A DNA stretch of 64,000 nt from Clostridiaceae bacterium. GTDB taxonomy: Bacteria > Bacillota > Clostridia > DSM-8532. The notes below the pieces were generated by a model. That model was not told the origin of the DNA and ran no database searches. It saw only the letters and a list, made by a program, of their open reading frames with translations. Both the position numbers and the translations under genes were made by a program. Below, piece after piece: positions 1-8,566 of the stretch. The stretch spans positions 20,821 through 84,820 of the forward strand of contig JAAYFU010000031.1 in NCBI GenBank assembly GCA_012728095.1, in the 5' to 3' direction. Numbering within the stretch: the stretch's first letter is position 1; every line of letters starts with the position of its first letter.

Positions 1-468
1 TTTTTTCCCGCTTCCGCAGGGGCACGGGTCGTTCCTTCCCACCTTTGTTCTGACCGCGCGATGATCCTCGTTATACTGTTTTCTTATAGACGCGCGTTCC
101 TCGGCTGTCAACAAATCGTTCCATTCCTCAAGCCCATACAGCCAATGGGCCTTCGCAGCAAGCATGTTATAGTAGAGCTTATAGAGGATTATTGCTTTGT
201 CGATTTCGCTTTCTTCTGTCAAAGTTTCCAGATCCAGTTTACTGTCAAGACTTGTATTAATACCATCCAGAAACCCCATAAAGGTAACGGTGTCCATATC
301 ATATTCTTTTGCCAGCTCGTCTATCCTTCCTGTCAGGCTGGTGGTTCCTGTTGAGAGAATTTTTTTATAGGCTTGTTTTTCTTTTTCCAGGTAATTTTCA
401 ATAAATTCCTGGTTTTCTTTTGTATATTGATTTTCCAGTTTCTCCTGCCAAACTTTAAATAAACTCAT
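1..468 (-). CDS. SEC-C motif protein (3' end cut by window)
   Basis: This open frame is not in the supplied ORF track because it runs off the window. Translating minus from the ATG at 468 gives MSLFKVWQEKLENQ..., with ribosome binding site GGAGGAG about 7 bases upstream. The visible 156 residues are helical and charged. They end in VGRNDPCPCGSGKK, the start of a SEC-C zinc-binding motif (CxC followed downstream by C and H/C), as found at the C-terminus of SecA and many small Firmicute proteins. The motif's last ligands lie outside the window. The gene follows argS by 47 bases on the same strand and may be cotranscribed. Exact role unknown; metal binding is inferred from the family. Confidence 0.85.
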   Translation of the reverse strand, partial: MSLFKVWQEKLENQYTKENQEFIENYLEKEKQAYKKILSTGTTSLTGRIDELAKEYDMDTVTFMGFLDGINTSLDSKLDLETLTEESEIDKAIILYKLYYNMLAAKAHWLYGLEEWNDLLTAEERASIRKQYNEDHRAVRTKVGRNDPCPCGSGKK

Positions 469-515
469 TGCATTCTCCTCCAATAGTATACACTTTTGCC
501 CCTTAAAATGTCTCA

Positions 516-2225
516 TTACATTTTTTCCGGCGCATCTATTTTTATCAGTTCAAGTATGTTTTTTATCACAATCCTGGTACAATCCACAAGTATAATCCTG
601 GCATTCATCAGTTCCTCGTCCTCGCCCATGACCCGGCAGGCATTATAAAAACTGTGGAAATGCGCCGCAACATCCATAACATAACGCGTTAAGCGGCTTG
701 GCTCCAGGCTTTTGGCCGAAAGAACTATCTCTTCGGGATATTCCGAAAGCTTCCGTATAAGCTCAATCTCTTCTTTTTCTTTCAATAATGTGAGATTTAC
801 AGAATCAACAGGTTTCGGCTCTATTCCTTCTTCCTTAAGTTTTTTAAGAAGGCTGCAAATACGGGCATGGGCATATTGTACATAGAATACGGGATTATCA
901 TTTGACTGTTTGACAGCCAAATCCAAATCGAAATCCAAATGGCTCCCGGCAGTTTTAAGATTAAAGAAGAAACGGGCGGCGTCCCTGCCGACTTCTTCAA
1001 GCAGATCCTCCAGTGAGATGGCTTTCCCTGTTCTTTTTGACATACGTGCCAGCTCACCGTTACGGTAAAGCCTTACCAACTGGAACAGGACAACCTCCAG
1101 CCTGTCCTTGCTAATGCCGAAAGGCTCCATTGCCGCCTTCATTCTTGCAACATGCCCATGATGGTCCGCGCCCCATAAATCTATGGCCCAGTCAAAACCG
1201 CGGGTTATGAATTTATTGTAGTGATAAGCTATATCGGCTGCCATATATGTGGCGACCCCATTGTTCCTTACCAGGACCTCGTCTTTTTCAAGTCCGAGCT
1301 TTTCTCCGTTTAACCAGATTGCCCCGTCTTTTTCCAATGTATAGCCTTTCTCGGTAAGATAATCAATGGCTTTCTTAACCGCTCCGCTTTCATGCAATGA
1401 CTTTTCCGAAAACCAGACATCATAGGTAATTCCGTAAGCTTCCAGGGTTTCACGAATTTTCTTTATGTTTTTTGGAAGGGCATAATCCACCAGTGCTTTT
1501 CGTCTCTCCTCCGGTGATTTATTAAGAAGGATATCCCCGTATTCTTCATAATAGGATTTGGCATGCTCTATTATATCTTCACCGTGATACCCGTCTTCAG
1601 GAAATTCCACCTTATCTTCTCCCAGTACTATTTGAAGATAACGAGCCTCCAGCGATATGCCGAATTTTTCGATCTGGTTGCCGGCATCATTTATATAGAA
1701 CTCTTTTGTAACATCATAACCTGCTTTCTTCAGCACGCTGGCCAGGCAATCTCCCAGGGCGCCGCCCCTGGCATTGCCCATATGAAGAGGTCCGGTGGGA
1801 TTGGCGCTTACATATTCCACGTTTACCTTGATTCCTTTTCCTAAATCTACCTCTCCGTACTTATCCCTTTTTTCCTGGATAATACGCAACGCGTCATAGA
1901 GCCAGTCTTTTTTCAGGTAAAAATTTAAGAATCCCGGTCCTGCGACTTCTGTTCTTTCAATATATGTTCCGGAAAAATCAAACTCGGAGACTAAAAGTTC
2001 AGCTATCTTTCTCGGAGGCATCTTAGCCTGTTTGGAAACCTGCATTGCAATATTTGTAGAGAAGTCTCCAAAGCTTCGTTCACGCGGAATTTCAATAAAT
2101 ATATCCTCAATTTGGATATTGGGCAGACTTCCTTTCTTTTCACACGCAACGAATGCTTCTTTAACAACCTTAAAGATCTGCTCCCGTATTTTGTCAAAGA
2201 TATTGTTCATTGTCCAAAACCCCAT
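516..2225 (-). CDS. argS: Arginyl-tRNA synthetase
   Basis: ArgRS charges tRNA-Arg with arginine in the cytoplasm. The protein has the N-terminal additional domain (about residues 1-115), the class I signature in the form PTGPLHMGNARGG (HIGH variant HMGN), the second motif ARMSKRTG, and a C-terminal DALR anticodon-binding domain. Length of 569 residues fits the family. Two starts are possible: the first ATG at 2225 has AGGAAAACGGA upstream, while the ATG at 2210 (MNNIFDK) matches the usual family start but has a weaker ribosome binding site. The gene follows the DUF1934 gene by 17 bases, an order also known in Bacillus (ywiB-argS). Identity is secure; start is uncertain by five codons. Confidence 0.97.
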   Translation of the reverse strand: MGFWTMNNIFDKIREQIFKVVKEAFVACEKKGSLPNIQIEDIFIEIPRERSFGDFSTNIAMQVSKQAKMPPRKIAELLVSEFDFSGTYIERTEVAGPGFLNFYLKKDWLYDALRIIQEKRDKYGEVDLGKGIKVNVEYVSANPTGPLHMGNARGGALGDCLASVLKKAGYDVTKEFYINDAGNQIEKFGISLEARYLQIVLGEDKVEFPEDGYHGEDIIEHAKSYYEEYGDILLNKSPEERRKALVDYALPKNIKKIRETLEAYGITYDVWFSEKSLHESGAVKKAIDYLTEKGYTLEKDGAIWLNGEKLGLEKDEVLVRNNGVATYMAADIAYHYNKFITRGFDWAIDLWGADHHGHVARMKAAMEPFGISKDRLEVVLFQLVRLYRNGELARMSKRTGKAISLEDLLEEVGRDAARFFFNLKTAGSHLDFDLDLAVKQSNDNPVFYVQYAHARICSLLKKLKEEGIEPKPVDSVNLTLLKEKEEIELIRKLSEYPEEIVLSAKSLEPSRLTRYVMDVAAHFHSFYNACRVMGEDEELMNARIILVDCTRIVIKNILELIKIDAPEKM

Positions 2226-2242
2226 TCCGTTTTCCTGCGTAA

Positions 2243-2671
2243 TTAATTTTTTCGTTCACTGACGCTTACATAAAGCCTGTTTCTTCCGCCATATGAACGA
2301 TTATATTCAAGTATATAATCAACCTTGATGTCACCGCCGGATTCACTTAAGTTGACATCTACATTTTTTGCCGTTATACCCAGCATGACACTTCCGTATT
2401 TAGTATTATAGTCTGAAAGATGAGTTTTACCTTTTTCAAAAAACATCGTAGTATCAACATTACCGTGTCTTGTAAGCGTCACCGAGTTTTTGCTGACCCT
2501 CAGCGTTGTGGTGGTACCGTCAAGACCGGTAATTTCACTCTCTTTATAACTTATAACATAGTCATCGTTTTCCTTATAGAGAATCCCTTCGGTGACAAAG
2601 CACATACTGTCGGATTCTCCGGAAGAATCATCCATTATGCTGTTGACTGTAATTAAAACCTGTTTTTCCAC
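2243..2671 (-). CDS. DUF1934 (YwiB-like) beta-barrel protein
   Basis: A 142-residue protein starting with MEKQVLITVNSI and rich in short alternating beta strands (GILYKENDDYVISYKE, SVTLTRHG, YILEYNRS). It matches the pattern of the DUF1934/YwiB family, which adopts a small calycin-like barrel; its biochemical role is not established. The start is GTG, with AAAGGAAG placed inside the last codons of ddl two bases upstream, so translation is probably coupled to ddl. argS follows directly. The ddl-DUF1934-argS order suggests a cotranscribed housekeeping unit. Confidence 0.8.
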   Translation of the reverse strand: MEKQVLITVNSIMDDSSGESDSMCFVTEGILYKENDDYVISYKESEITGLDGTTTTLRVSKNSVTLTRHGNVDTTMFFEKGKTHLSDYNTKYGSVMLGITAKNVDVNLSESGGDIKVDYILEYNRSYGGRNRLYVSVSERKN

Positions 2672-2673
2672 GT

Positions 2674-3798
2674 TTACTTCCTTTCATATGAGCGTGTTTT
2701 TTGGCGGTAATTTTCAAGTGCCAATTCAATAAGTCTCGTTATCAGCTCCGTATAAGGAATGCCGCTGGCCTCCCACAGCTTTGAGTACATACTGATATCG
2801 GTAAAGCCCGGCATTGTATTTATCTCATTTAATACCACTCTACCCGATTCTTCAACAAAAAAGTCCACTCGTGAAAGCCCTGAGCAGCCTAATGCCTTAA
2901 AAGCTTTAACGGCATACTCTCTTACCTGCTCCATTATACTCGGCTCAATGTCGGCAGGAATTATTGTAACTGATTTGCCGTCGATATATTTGGCATTATA
3001 GTCATAAAACTCATTGCTGGGAAGGATTTCTCCAACCGTTGACGCTATAGGGTTATCATTGCCTAAAACTGCGCATTCCACTTCTCTTCCCTTAATAAAT
3101 TCTTCAATTAGAATTTTGGCGTCATATTCGGCGGCGTATTGAAGAGCTGACATTAGGTCATCAGGTCTTTTTACCTTACTTACACCTACTGATGAACCGG
3201 CATTGGCAGGCTTTACAAAACACGGCCAACCGAACTTTTCAGTAACTTTGCCCAGAATATCTTCAATTTTTTCATTAATTTCGGATCTCATTACTACTAT
3301 ATAATCAGCCTGGGGAATACCGGCATTGGCAAAAACCAATTTGGAAAAAGCTTTATCCATACCGGCGGCTGATGCCAATATATTGCATCCAACATACGGG
3401 ACATCTGCAAGCTGAAGCAGGCCCTGCACCGAACCGTCCTCGCCGTTTGGACCGTGGAGAACGGGAAACACAACATCAACCGTTTCGCCGCTATTATCCT
3501 TGTCATCATAATTAATCAGCGCCCTTAAAGTTGGAACATTTTCGATATAACGGCTTAATAAACCTGCGTTTTTTCTTTCCCGGAGCTGTCTCCGGGCTAT
3601 TTCCTCCCACTGTCCTGAACCTATTAAGCTGATATCTCCTTCATATTTAAGCCATTCGCCTTTTTTTGTTATTCCTATAGTCTGTATTTCAAAACGACTC
3701 CTGTCAATATTCTCAAGAACGCATTGGGCAGATATTCTTGAAACTTCATGTTCCGAGGACTGACCTCCGAACAGAACGGTTATTCTTATTTTACTCAC
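2674..3798 (-). CDS. ddl: D-alanine--D-alanine ligase
   Basis: Ddl joins two D-alanines with ATP to supply the D-Ala-D-Ala end of peptidoglycan precursors. The 374-residue protein has the N-terminal signature VLFGGQSSEHEVS, an ATP-grasp core with GWPCFVKPANAGSSVGVSK and IEEFIKGREVECAVLG, and the C-terminal metal/substrate region RVDFFVEE...LNEINTMPGFT. The start is GTG at 3798, with GGAGG seven bases upstream. Presence of the EHEVS and NEINTMPG motifs supports a Ddl rather than another ATP-grasp ligase. D-Ala-D-Ala versus D-Ala-D-Lac preference was not resolved from motifs. Confidence 0.95.
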   Translation of the reverse strand: MSKIRITVLFGGQSSEHEVSRISAQCVLENIDRSRFEIQTIGITKKGEWLKYEGDISLIGSGQWEEIARRQLRERKNAGLLSRYIENVPTLRALINYDDKDNSGETVDVVFPVLHGPNGEDGSVQGLLQLADVPYVGCNILASAAGMDKAFSKLVFANAGIPQADYIVVMRSEINEKIEDILGKVTEKFGWPCFVKPANAGSSVGVSKVKRPDDLMSALQYAAEYDAKILIEEFIKGREVECAVLGNDNPIASTVGEILPSNEFYDYNAKYIDGKSVTIIPADIEPSIMEQVREYAVKAFKALGCSGLSRVDFFVEESGRVVLNEINTMPGFTDISMYSKLWEASGIPYTELITRLIELALENYRQKTRSYERK

Positions 3799-3824
3799 TT
3801 TATAACCTCCACGAATGGTTACAA

Positions 3825-3844
3825 GGGGAGTATTTATGCTCCCC
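3825..3844 (-). promoter_or_regulatory. GGGGAG hairpin in ddl leader
   Basis: An inverted repeat GGGGAG-8-CTCCCC lies about 27 bases upstream of the ddl GTG, between the GerMN gene and ddl. It lacks a downstream T-run on the minus strand, so it is more likely an RNA hairpin or processing site than a terminator. Confidence 0.35.
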
Positions 3845-3904
3845 TAAATATGGTTTTGATTAACACCTTACTTCTTCCAATAAATTATACTTTACCCTCC
3901 TGCA

Positions 3905-4594
3905 TCATTCAAGCGGATCTTCTTCTTCCGGGCTTTCAAGAATTATACTTTCGTCAATGTTCCCTACAGGTGAAAGGCCGTTGTCTTCAGGCAGCACCAA
4001 ACCTACTTCTTTATTTACGACAGCATCGTTCCTAGGAAAGTCGCTGTTTAATGTAACATTGTCTTTAAAATTCTTAGTCGTCTTACCGTTTATCGTGATT
4101 TTAACCCTTTCAATTTCCTTCATTTCGGTAAGAGTGTTGACAATTGAATAAATTGTAAGTTCGGCAAGAGTTTTCCCACCTGGGTGGTTCTCTATAAATT
4201 CTTTGGTAAAGTCAACAGTGGCAATCCTATCGGCAATTGTAACCGGACTTCGTAAAGAAGTACCTTCAGGAATAAGAGGAGTAAGCCCTTCTGCTTTCGG
4301 CCCCTTTATCAGCTCTTTAACCAAAACTGAAGCTAGCGTTTCGGCGCCCTTTTTCGCTTCCTTGATGTCAACATAACGTATCTCCTTTATCAGTTTGGTT
4401 TGCTGCTCATCACCAAAATATAGGATCACCGGCACCTTTTCGTTGAGTACGGCCGCTTCTTCTTCGTCAATGGACAGGCTGCTTGCAGGTGTCAGATCCT
4501 CTTCAATATTTTCTTTACTGGTTTCAGTCGAGCCACAGGAACACATCATAAGTGTCAAAACCATTATAACAGCTATAACTCTGAATTTTTTCAT
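3905..4594 (-). CDS. GerMN-domain lipoprotein
   Basis: The ATG at 4594 (MKKFRVIAVIM...) is preferred over the upstream GTG of the ORF track, because GAGGTG lies six bases ahead of it. A lipoprotein signal peptide ends in LTLMMCSC, so the mature protein should be lipid-anchored on the outer membrane face. After an acidic linker, about residues 50-185 form one GerMN module (VILYFGDEQQ, LIKGPKAEGLTPLIPEGT, VDFTKEF). This domain is known from B. subtilis GerM, a sporulation/germination lipoprotein. The C-terminal tail is acidic. It lies 106 bases upstream of ddl. The domain call is strong; a role in spores or in cell-wall growth is inference. Confidence 0.85.
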   Translation of the reverse strand: MKKFRVIAVIMVLTLMMCSCGSTETSKENIEEDLTPASSLSIDEEEAAVLNEKVPVILYFGDEQQTKLIKEIRYVDIKEAKKGAETLASVLVKELIKGPKAEGLTPLIPEGTSLRSPVTIADRIATVDFTKEFIENHPGGKTLAELTIYSIVNTLTEMKEIERVKITINGKTTKNFKDNVTLNSDFPRNDAVVNKEVGLVLPEDNGLSPVGNIDESIILESPEEEDPLE

Positions 4595-4778
4595 AATGCA
4601 CACCTCATGTCTGAATCCATTTTTATGTTTATGAACGGAAATAACCTTTTATTCTCTCAATATTCTATTATTGTTTTTTTACGTTTCTCTTTACAAAACA
4701 AAGCTATTGATGTAATATTATACATAATTTAGCATATTACAACCTTTTTCAACCATTTGTGAAACGGGAGAAATTGCC

Positions 4779-4994
4779 ATGAATAACAGGTTAAACAGGG
4801 AGAAAATCAGAGAACTCATGAATAGCCGTTATATGGGCAACTATAACAGATTCAGCAGGGAACTTGGAGTAGATCCGGCGCATCTATACAGATTCTTAAA
4901 TACAGGCATAGGCGGCGGGAAAAAAATAATTTTCAGTTTAATGAATTACTGTGAAAGAAATAATCTGGATTACAAAAAATTCATTGATTTATAG
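4779..4994 (+). CDS. Small DNA-binding-like protein (phage repressor-type HTH)
   Basis: A 71-residue basic protein (MNNRLNREKIRELMNSRYMG...) on the strand opposite to its neighbours. The GGGAGA ribosome binding site lies eight bases before the ATG. The segment YNRFSRELGVDPAHLYRFLNTG reads like a Cro/XRE-type helix-turn-helix: helix, turn at LGVD, then a recognition-like helix. It has no further domain, so it would bind as a dimer if at all. It stands alone between the gerMN lipoprotein gene and a putative short transcript. The HTH call is by eye; target unknown. Confidence 0.65.
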   Translation: MNNRLNREKIRELMNSRYMGNYNRFSRELGVDPAHLYRFLNTGIGGGKKIIFSLMNYCERNNLDYKKFIDL

Positions 4995-5096
4995 CCGTTT
5001 TTATTGCAATTTGCTCCTGACATGTTGCACTAAACAGAAAAAATAATTTAATAATTTTTTGTTGTTTTTATGCTTATATAAAGAATTTTAATTGTT

Positions 5097-5250
5097 TATA
5101 ATGAACACGTGAAGAGCAAAGGATAAGAAAAACCCATAGCAAATAATGAAGGCAATAACGAAAAAATAAAACGCAGCAATTAACGTAGTTAGATATACCC
5201 CTTTATTATCCCCTTTTATTCGCTCCTTTTGGAGCGGCGCATTTTTTTAA
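5097..5250 (+). ncRNA. Possible short transcript ending in intrinsic terminator
   Basis: Downstream of the small HTH gene, TATAAT at 5097 resembles a -10 box, though the -35 is weak. About 125 bases later comes a hairpin CGCTCC-TTTT-GGAGCG at 5221-5236 followed, after four bases, by a T7 tract. The stretch between is A-rich, has no open frame of note and matches no RNA family that I recognise. Alternatively this is just the terminator and 3' UTR of the HTH gene. Confidence 0.3.
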
Positions 5251-5277
5251 TTTATATAGATTCCTCCTTTATTACGG

Positions 5278-5303
5278 AAAAGACGGATTTTCATCCGTCT
5301 TTT
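5278..5303 (-). terminator. Terminator of thioredoxin reductase-like gene
   Basis: A perfect 11-bp stem (AAAAGACGGAT / ATCCGTCTTTT) with a 4-base loop. On the minus strand the gene's own TGA stop lies in the loop, so stop codon and terminator overlap. T-runs flank it on both strands, so it may work in both directions. Confidence 0.8.
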
Positions 5304-6178
5304 TTCGTTTCTCTGACATAATCGATTATTTGTCTTGAAGCAATGGCCCCCTGCCCCACGGCGACCGCAATCTGTTTAAACACTCCTGTACAGTCTCCTG
5401 CGGCAAACAAGCCGGGAATATTGGTCTCCATTTTATCATTTACAATAATGTTTTTTCCCTCCATGGCAATACCCATTTTAAGCGCAAAACTGGAGGATGA
5501 AGCGCTTCCATAGGCTATGAAAAGACCGTCTGTTTTTTCTCTGCTGCCGTCTTCAAAAATTATCTCTTCGATTCTTTCGTTTCCCTGAAATTCCTTGATT
5601 TTTAACGTATTAATCCTGAATTTATCAAGGCTCGTTTTAAGGCTTTCTGAAACCATTAAAGGCATGTTATTTGTATATAAGGTTATATCCTGGGTAAACG
5701 CCGTTAGCTCCTTTGCCTCATGAACAGCGTAATCGGTATATCCCAGGACTCCGACTTTTTTATTGCGGAAGAAAAAACCATCGCATGTGGTACAGTAGCT
5801 TATGCCGTTTCCTTCAAACCGCTTAAGGTTTTTAATGGGCACCGTAACAACCGGAGCCCCTGTTGCAATCAGTACGGTTGTTGCCTCATATTCGCCGTTC
5901 ACTCCGGTTACTTTAAAAATTTCGGTTTTCTCAATATCAACCACTTCATCTTCGATGATTTCGGCTCCAAGCCTGAGAGCCTGGGCCACTCCTGTTTCCA
6001 TCAGTTCTTTTCCGCTGACAGGTTCTGCAAATCCATAGTAATTTTCTATTTTATCAGCCTTTAACAGCATGCTGTCAGATTTCCCGATAACCAATGTCCT
6101 TAAATTAGCTCTGGTGGTATAAATAGCACAAGATATCCCTGCAGGCCCTTTCCCGATAACTATAACATCGTATATCAT
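5291..6178 (-). CDS. Thioredoxin reductase-like FAD protein, atypical NADPH site
   Basis: A two-domain FAD-disulfide oxidoreductase of about 295 residues. The FAD-binding motif is GKGPAGISC near the N-terminus, the redox pair is CTTCDG (CxxC of the thioredoxin reductase family) near residue 135, and the C-terminal FAD motif is GLFAAGDCTG. The expected NADPH motifs (GxGxxA and HRRxxxR) are not seen: the corresponding stretches read GVLGYTDYAV and TLYTNN. Such loss is known in ferredoxin-dependent flavin thioredoxin reductases (FFTR) of clostridia. The electron donor here is therefore uncertain. The ATG at 6178 is chosen, with GGGAGG eight bases upstream; a GTG one codon earlier is also possible. 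No thioredoxin gene is adjacent. Confidence 0.85.
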   Translation of the reverse strand: MIYDVIVIGKGPAGISCAIYTTRANLRTLVIGKSDSMLLKADKIENYYGFAEPVSGKELMETGVAQALRLGAEIIEDEVVDIEKTEIFKVTGVNGEYEATTVLIATGAPVVTVPIKNLKRFEGNGISYCTTCDGFFFRNKKVGVLGYTDYAVHEAKELTAFTQDITLYTNNMPLMVSESLKTSLDKFRINTLKIKEFQGNERIEEIIFEDGSREKTDGLFIAYGSASSSSFALKMGIAMEGKNIIVNDKMETNIPGLFAAGDCTGVFKQIAVAVGQGAIASRQIIDYVRETKKDG

Positions 6179-6392
6179 CACTTTATCCTCCCTTCTGGTC
6201 TTTACCTAATTATTACCCATTATAACAAAAGAATATTAATATTATTTTAAATCTTCCTCCCACGGGCCGCTCATATATTTCAATCATGTAACCGCTCAGC
6301 GGTCTTTCCTCTGAAGAGAATCGGCTTATCTCAATGAGAAACCTTGTGCCCGCATATCAATGTAATCCTGTGCGAAGCGCAGTAACTATAAT

Positions 6393-6556
6393 GTCATTCT
6401 GAACGAGCGAAGCGAAGTGAAGAATCTTTTATTGTTAACACATAAGATCCTTCGCTAACGCTCAGGATGACCGTTTGGTCAGATTCTTCGCTTACGCTCA
6501 GAATGACATGGGAGGTGTTATCCTGAGCGAAGTGTAAGCGGAGCTGAAAGATCTTA
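6393..6556. repeat. Dispersed intergenic inverted repeat, copy A (four units)
   Basis: The 404-base gap between the flavoprotein and the Tad-like operon is filled with four related units in both orientations. They are built on GTCATTCTGA...GAAGAATCTT and its complement GATTCTTCGCT...CTCAGAATGAC. About 65 bases (6434-6500) are nearly identical to 35079-35141. No ORF is present. No insertion-sequence gene is seen, so these look like non-coding, possibly transposable, hairpin repeats. Confidence 0.85.
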
Positions 6557-6585
6557 GTCAATAATTAATTGTCATTTTTGATTTT

Positions 6586-7587
6586 TTACGGACGGCAGTT
6601 GGGACAGGGAAAATATCCTTCGGCGGCTGTTTCGTACGCGTTGGAAAAATAAGCTATACTGTCCCGGTTGAATCCGGGATCCGAAACAACGGTGTTTTGT
6701 AGAAATTCACAATCACTTCTGCAATAATATAAGATCCCCTGGTAAGTATAGCCGGTTAAAGGGGCTCTTCTTATGACTCTTGCTCCCCCGAGGGCATAAT
6801 GCTTATAGTTCTTGCCGGTAAGGACAGGAAAGCCCTGGGCATAAACTATGATACCCTCGTCGGTAAGAGCTCTTTTCCAGTCCGCATCATCTATTGACGG
6901 AAATTCCAGTTTAACCGAGAAGCTTTTCCCCAATGTCCATTGGTTATAATAATCCATATATGCCATGATTTTTTCTTCAACAGAGTTTTTAACTGCCGCT
7001 AAGCGTAGATTCTCAAAGGTCTGTTTATCTTTAAAGTAAGAGATTTCTTCTTCAAATTCGCTGTAATCGCCTTCTCTAAGGGTCTGGTCAGCAATATCAA
7101 AAATATAGATTTTATTCTCAAGAGTATAACGAATGATAAATCTGTCGGATAAAACTTCTCCGATATAGTGCTGCATGGGGAACCATACATGTTTAATCTC
7201 GTTTTGCCCGTTTATGTTTTTATATTCATCGAGGGCATATAATGTAAACCCTTCACTTTCAAGAAAAACCAGGACCGGTATGCAGGCATCCACCCTCGCC
7301 ATTAATGACTGATTGCCCTTCGCGTTAAAGGAATGGTATACAGTGTCAAAAAAAACTTCAGCGGCAAGCTGCTTGGCTTCTGTAAATCTTACGTTACCTG
7401 CATATGTAAGCCCCGTTCCTTTGTTTGACAGGATGAATGCGGCATCGACGGCTGCATTGTCGATTATATTGTCATAGTAATATCTTAATTTATTATCCTG
7501 TATCGCCGTTTCAGTTTCCTGGGCACTTATGAAAATGAAGGGAGAAATGATAATTACAAACATGATTGCGAAACTAGTAAGCTTCAT
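6586..7587 (-). CDS. Exported protein, last gene of Tad-like operon
   Basis: Start chosen at the ATG at 7587 (MKLTSFAIMFVIII...), which overlaps the preceding gene by 14 bases and has GGGAGGA upstream. A signal peptide or N-terminal anchor spans about residues 3-22, ending near ISAQ. The remaining 310 residues are a mixed alpha/beta region predicted outside the membrane, with cysteines near the C-terminus (YYCRSDCEF and CPNC). I recognise no family. Its place as the last gene after three single-pass pilin-like genes suggests a surface or assembly component of the filament system. It could equally be a periplasm-side accessory factor. Confidence 0.7.
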   Translation of the reverse strand: MKLTSFAIMFVIIISPFIFISAQETETAIQDNKLRYYYDNIIDNAAVDAAFILSNKGTGLTYAGNVRFTEAKQLAAEVFFDTVYHSFNAKGNQSLMARVDACIPVLVFLESEGFTLYALDEYKNINGQNEIKHVWFPMQHYIGEVLSDRFIIRYTLENKIYIFDIADQTLREGDYSEFEEEISYFKDKQTFENLRLAAVKNSVEEKIMAYMDYYNQWTLGKSFSVKLEFPSIDDADWKRALTDEGIIVYAQGFPVLTGKNYKHYALGGARVIRRAPLTGYTYQGILYYCRSDCEFLQNTVVSDPGFNRDSIAYFSNAYETAAEGYFPCPNCRP

Positions 7588-8128
7588 TTCTAACCATTCC
7601 TCCCGCGCGAACAAATATGGCAGGGTAATCAGTATTCCTGAACAGTATCATGTCCCGAACCGCTGTTGCCATTGTTTTACCCTTGTTTTGTACTTCGACA
7701 AAAAAAAGATCTCCCATACTCATATCATAGCGCCGGGATTTATCATGTGCCGGCAGCGTCGGATTATCCGGGTACAGGACACCCAAAATGTCATTTTCAC
7801 CATATTTTATATGGGTTATCTCATATTCGCCGGTGAAGCTTAAATTGCCGTTAATCTGTTTATATATCGGATTAACCGACCTTTTTATATGTGAAAGTCT
7901 GATTGTATAAGTGTTTCCCGTTGAGTTGACACGATTTGTGAATTCCATGTACATATCGGGTGTTATATACCCTGTGTCCCTGCAGGCATCAACGAACCTG
8001 TTACATTCTGCCAGAACGACATTGTAGGCGATATCATCCTGCCTGTCCAGGACAGTCATCAACGGAAAAAGAAACATTAATACAGCGCATAATAAAAACG
8101 CTAACACATTCCAGAAAGCTCTGTCCAT
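7574..8128 (-). CDS. Single-pass pilin-like protein of Tad-like operon
   Basis: A 184-residue protein with one N-terminal membrane segment (FWNVLAFLLCAVLMFLFPLM, residues 5-24) and a soluble domain outside, the layout of TadE/TadF or pseudopilins. No prepilin peptidase site (G followed by a hydrophobic stretch with Glu at +5) is visible. The ribosome binding site is AAAGGAGGAGG just before the ATG. It ends inside the start of the next gene, so the two are translationally coupled. Function as a minor pilin is inferred from shape and context only. Confidence 0.7.
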   Translation of the reverse strand: MDRAFWNVLAFLLCAVLMFLFPLMTVLDRQDDIAYNVVLAECNRFVDACRDTGYITPDMYMEFTNRVNSTGNTYTIRLSHIKRSVNPIYKQINGNLSFTGEYEITHIKYGENDILGVLYPDNPTLPAHDKSRRYDMSMGDLFFVEVQNKGKTMATAVRDMILFRNTDYPAIFVRAGGMVRNEAY

Positions 8129-8141
8129 GCCTCCTCCTTTG

Positions 8142-8564
8142 CTATCGCAAGATATATTTGACTTTTATTATTCGTCCCGAATTGTCCTTATCAAACTCAA
8201 TGTCATAGAATAAAGCATGGTTTACATCCGATATTTCAACATTGGCCGCATCTCTTCCGCAAATACATATTTCTGCATTGCTCTGGTACGAGGATTCAAT
8301 TGAATCGGAATACAACCTGAGCACTTCACTGTTTTTCACAAGTCTTTTGGCTTCCAGAAGCTGATGTATTACCTCTGTCCCTTTTATTGGATATTCTCCT
8401 TTTCCTCCGGTTACGGCAACCATCCTGTCATCGTTAATAAGCGCACTGCTTTGGGCAATATAATCCCGGTAATTGTTATAATCAGAAAAGTAAAACGTTA
8501 AAGCCAATCCAAGCAGAACGACTGCCAGATCCAGGTATAATACTCTTTCAATATTACCGCTCAT
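8142..8564 (-). CDS. Single-pass membrane protein of Tad-like operon
   Basis: A 140-residue protein with an N-terminal membrane helix (LYLDLAVVLLGLALTFYF, residues 9-26) followed by an extracytoplasmic domain carrying a CICG pair. It has the same overall plan as its two neighbours, which suggests a set of small pseudopilin-like subunits. Spacing is tight: 2 bases after the upstream gene and 13 bases before the next. No sequence family recognised. Confidence 0.7.
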   Translation of the reverse strand: MSGNIERVLYLDLAVVLLGLALTFYFSDYNNYRDYIAQSSALINDDRMVAVTGGKGEYPIKGTEVIHQLLEAKRLVKNSEVLRLYSDSIESSYQSNAEICICGRDAANVEISDVNHALFYDIEFDKDNSGRIIKVKYILR

Positions 8565-8566
8565 AA

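Noticed and set aside
61-354. Plus-strand ORF of 97 residues
   Set aside because: It is antisense to the truncated SEC-C protein gene, which has a clear ribosome binding site and a recognisable motif.
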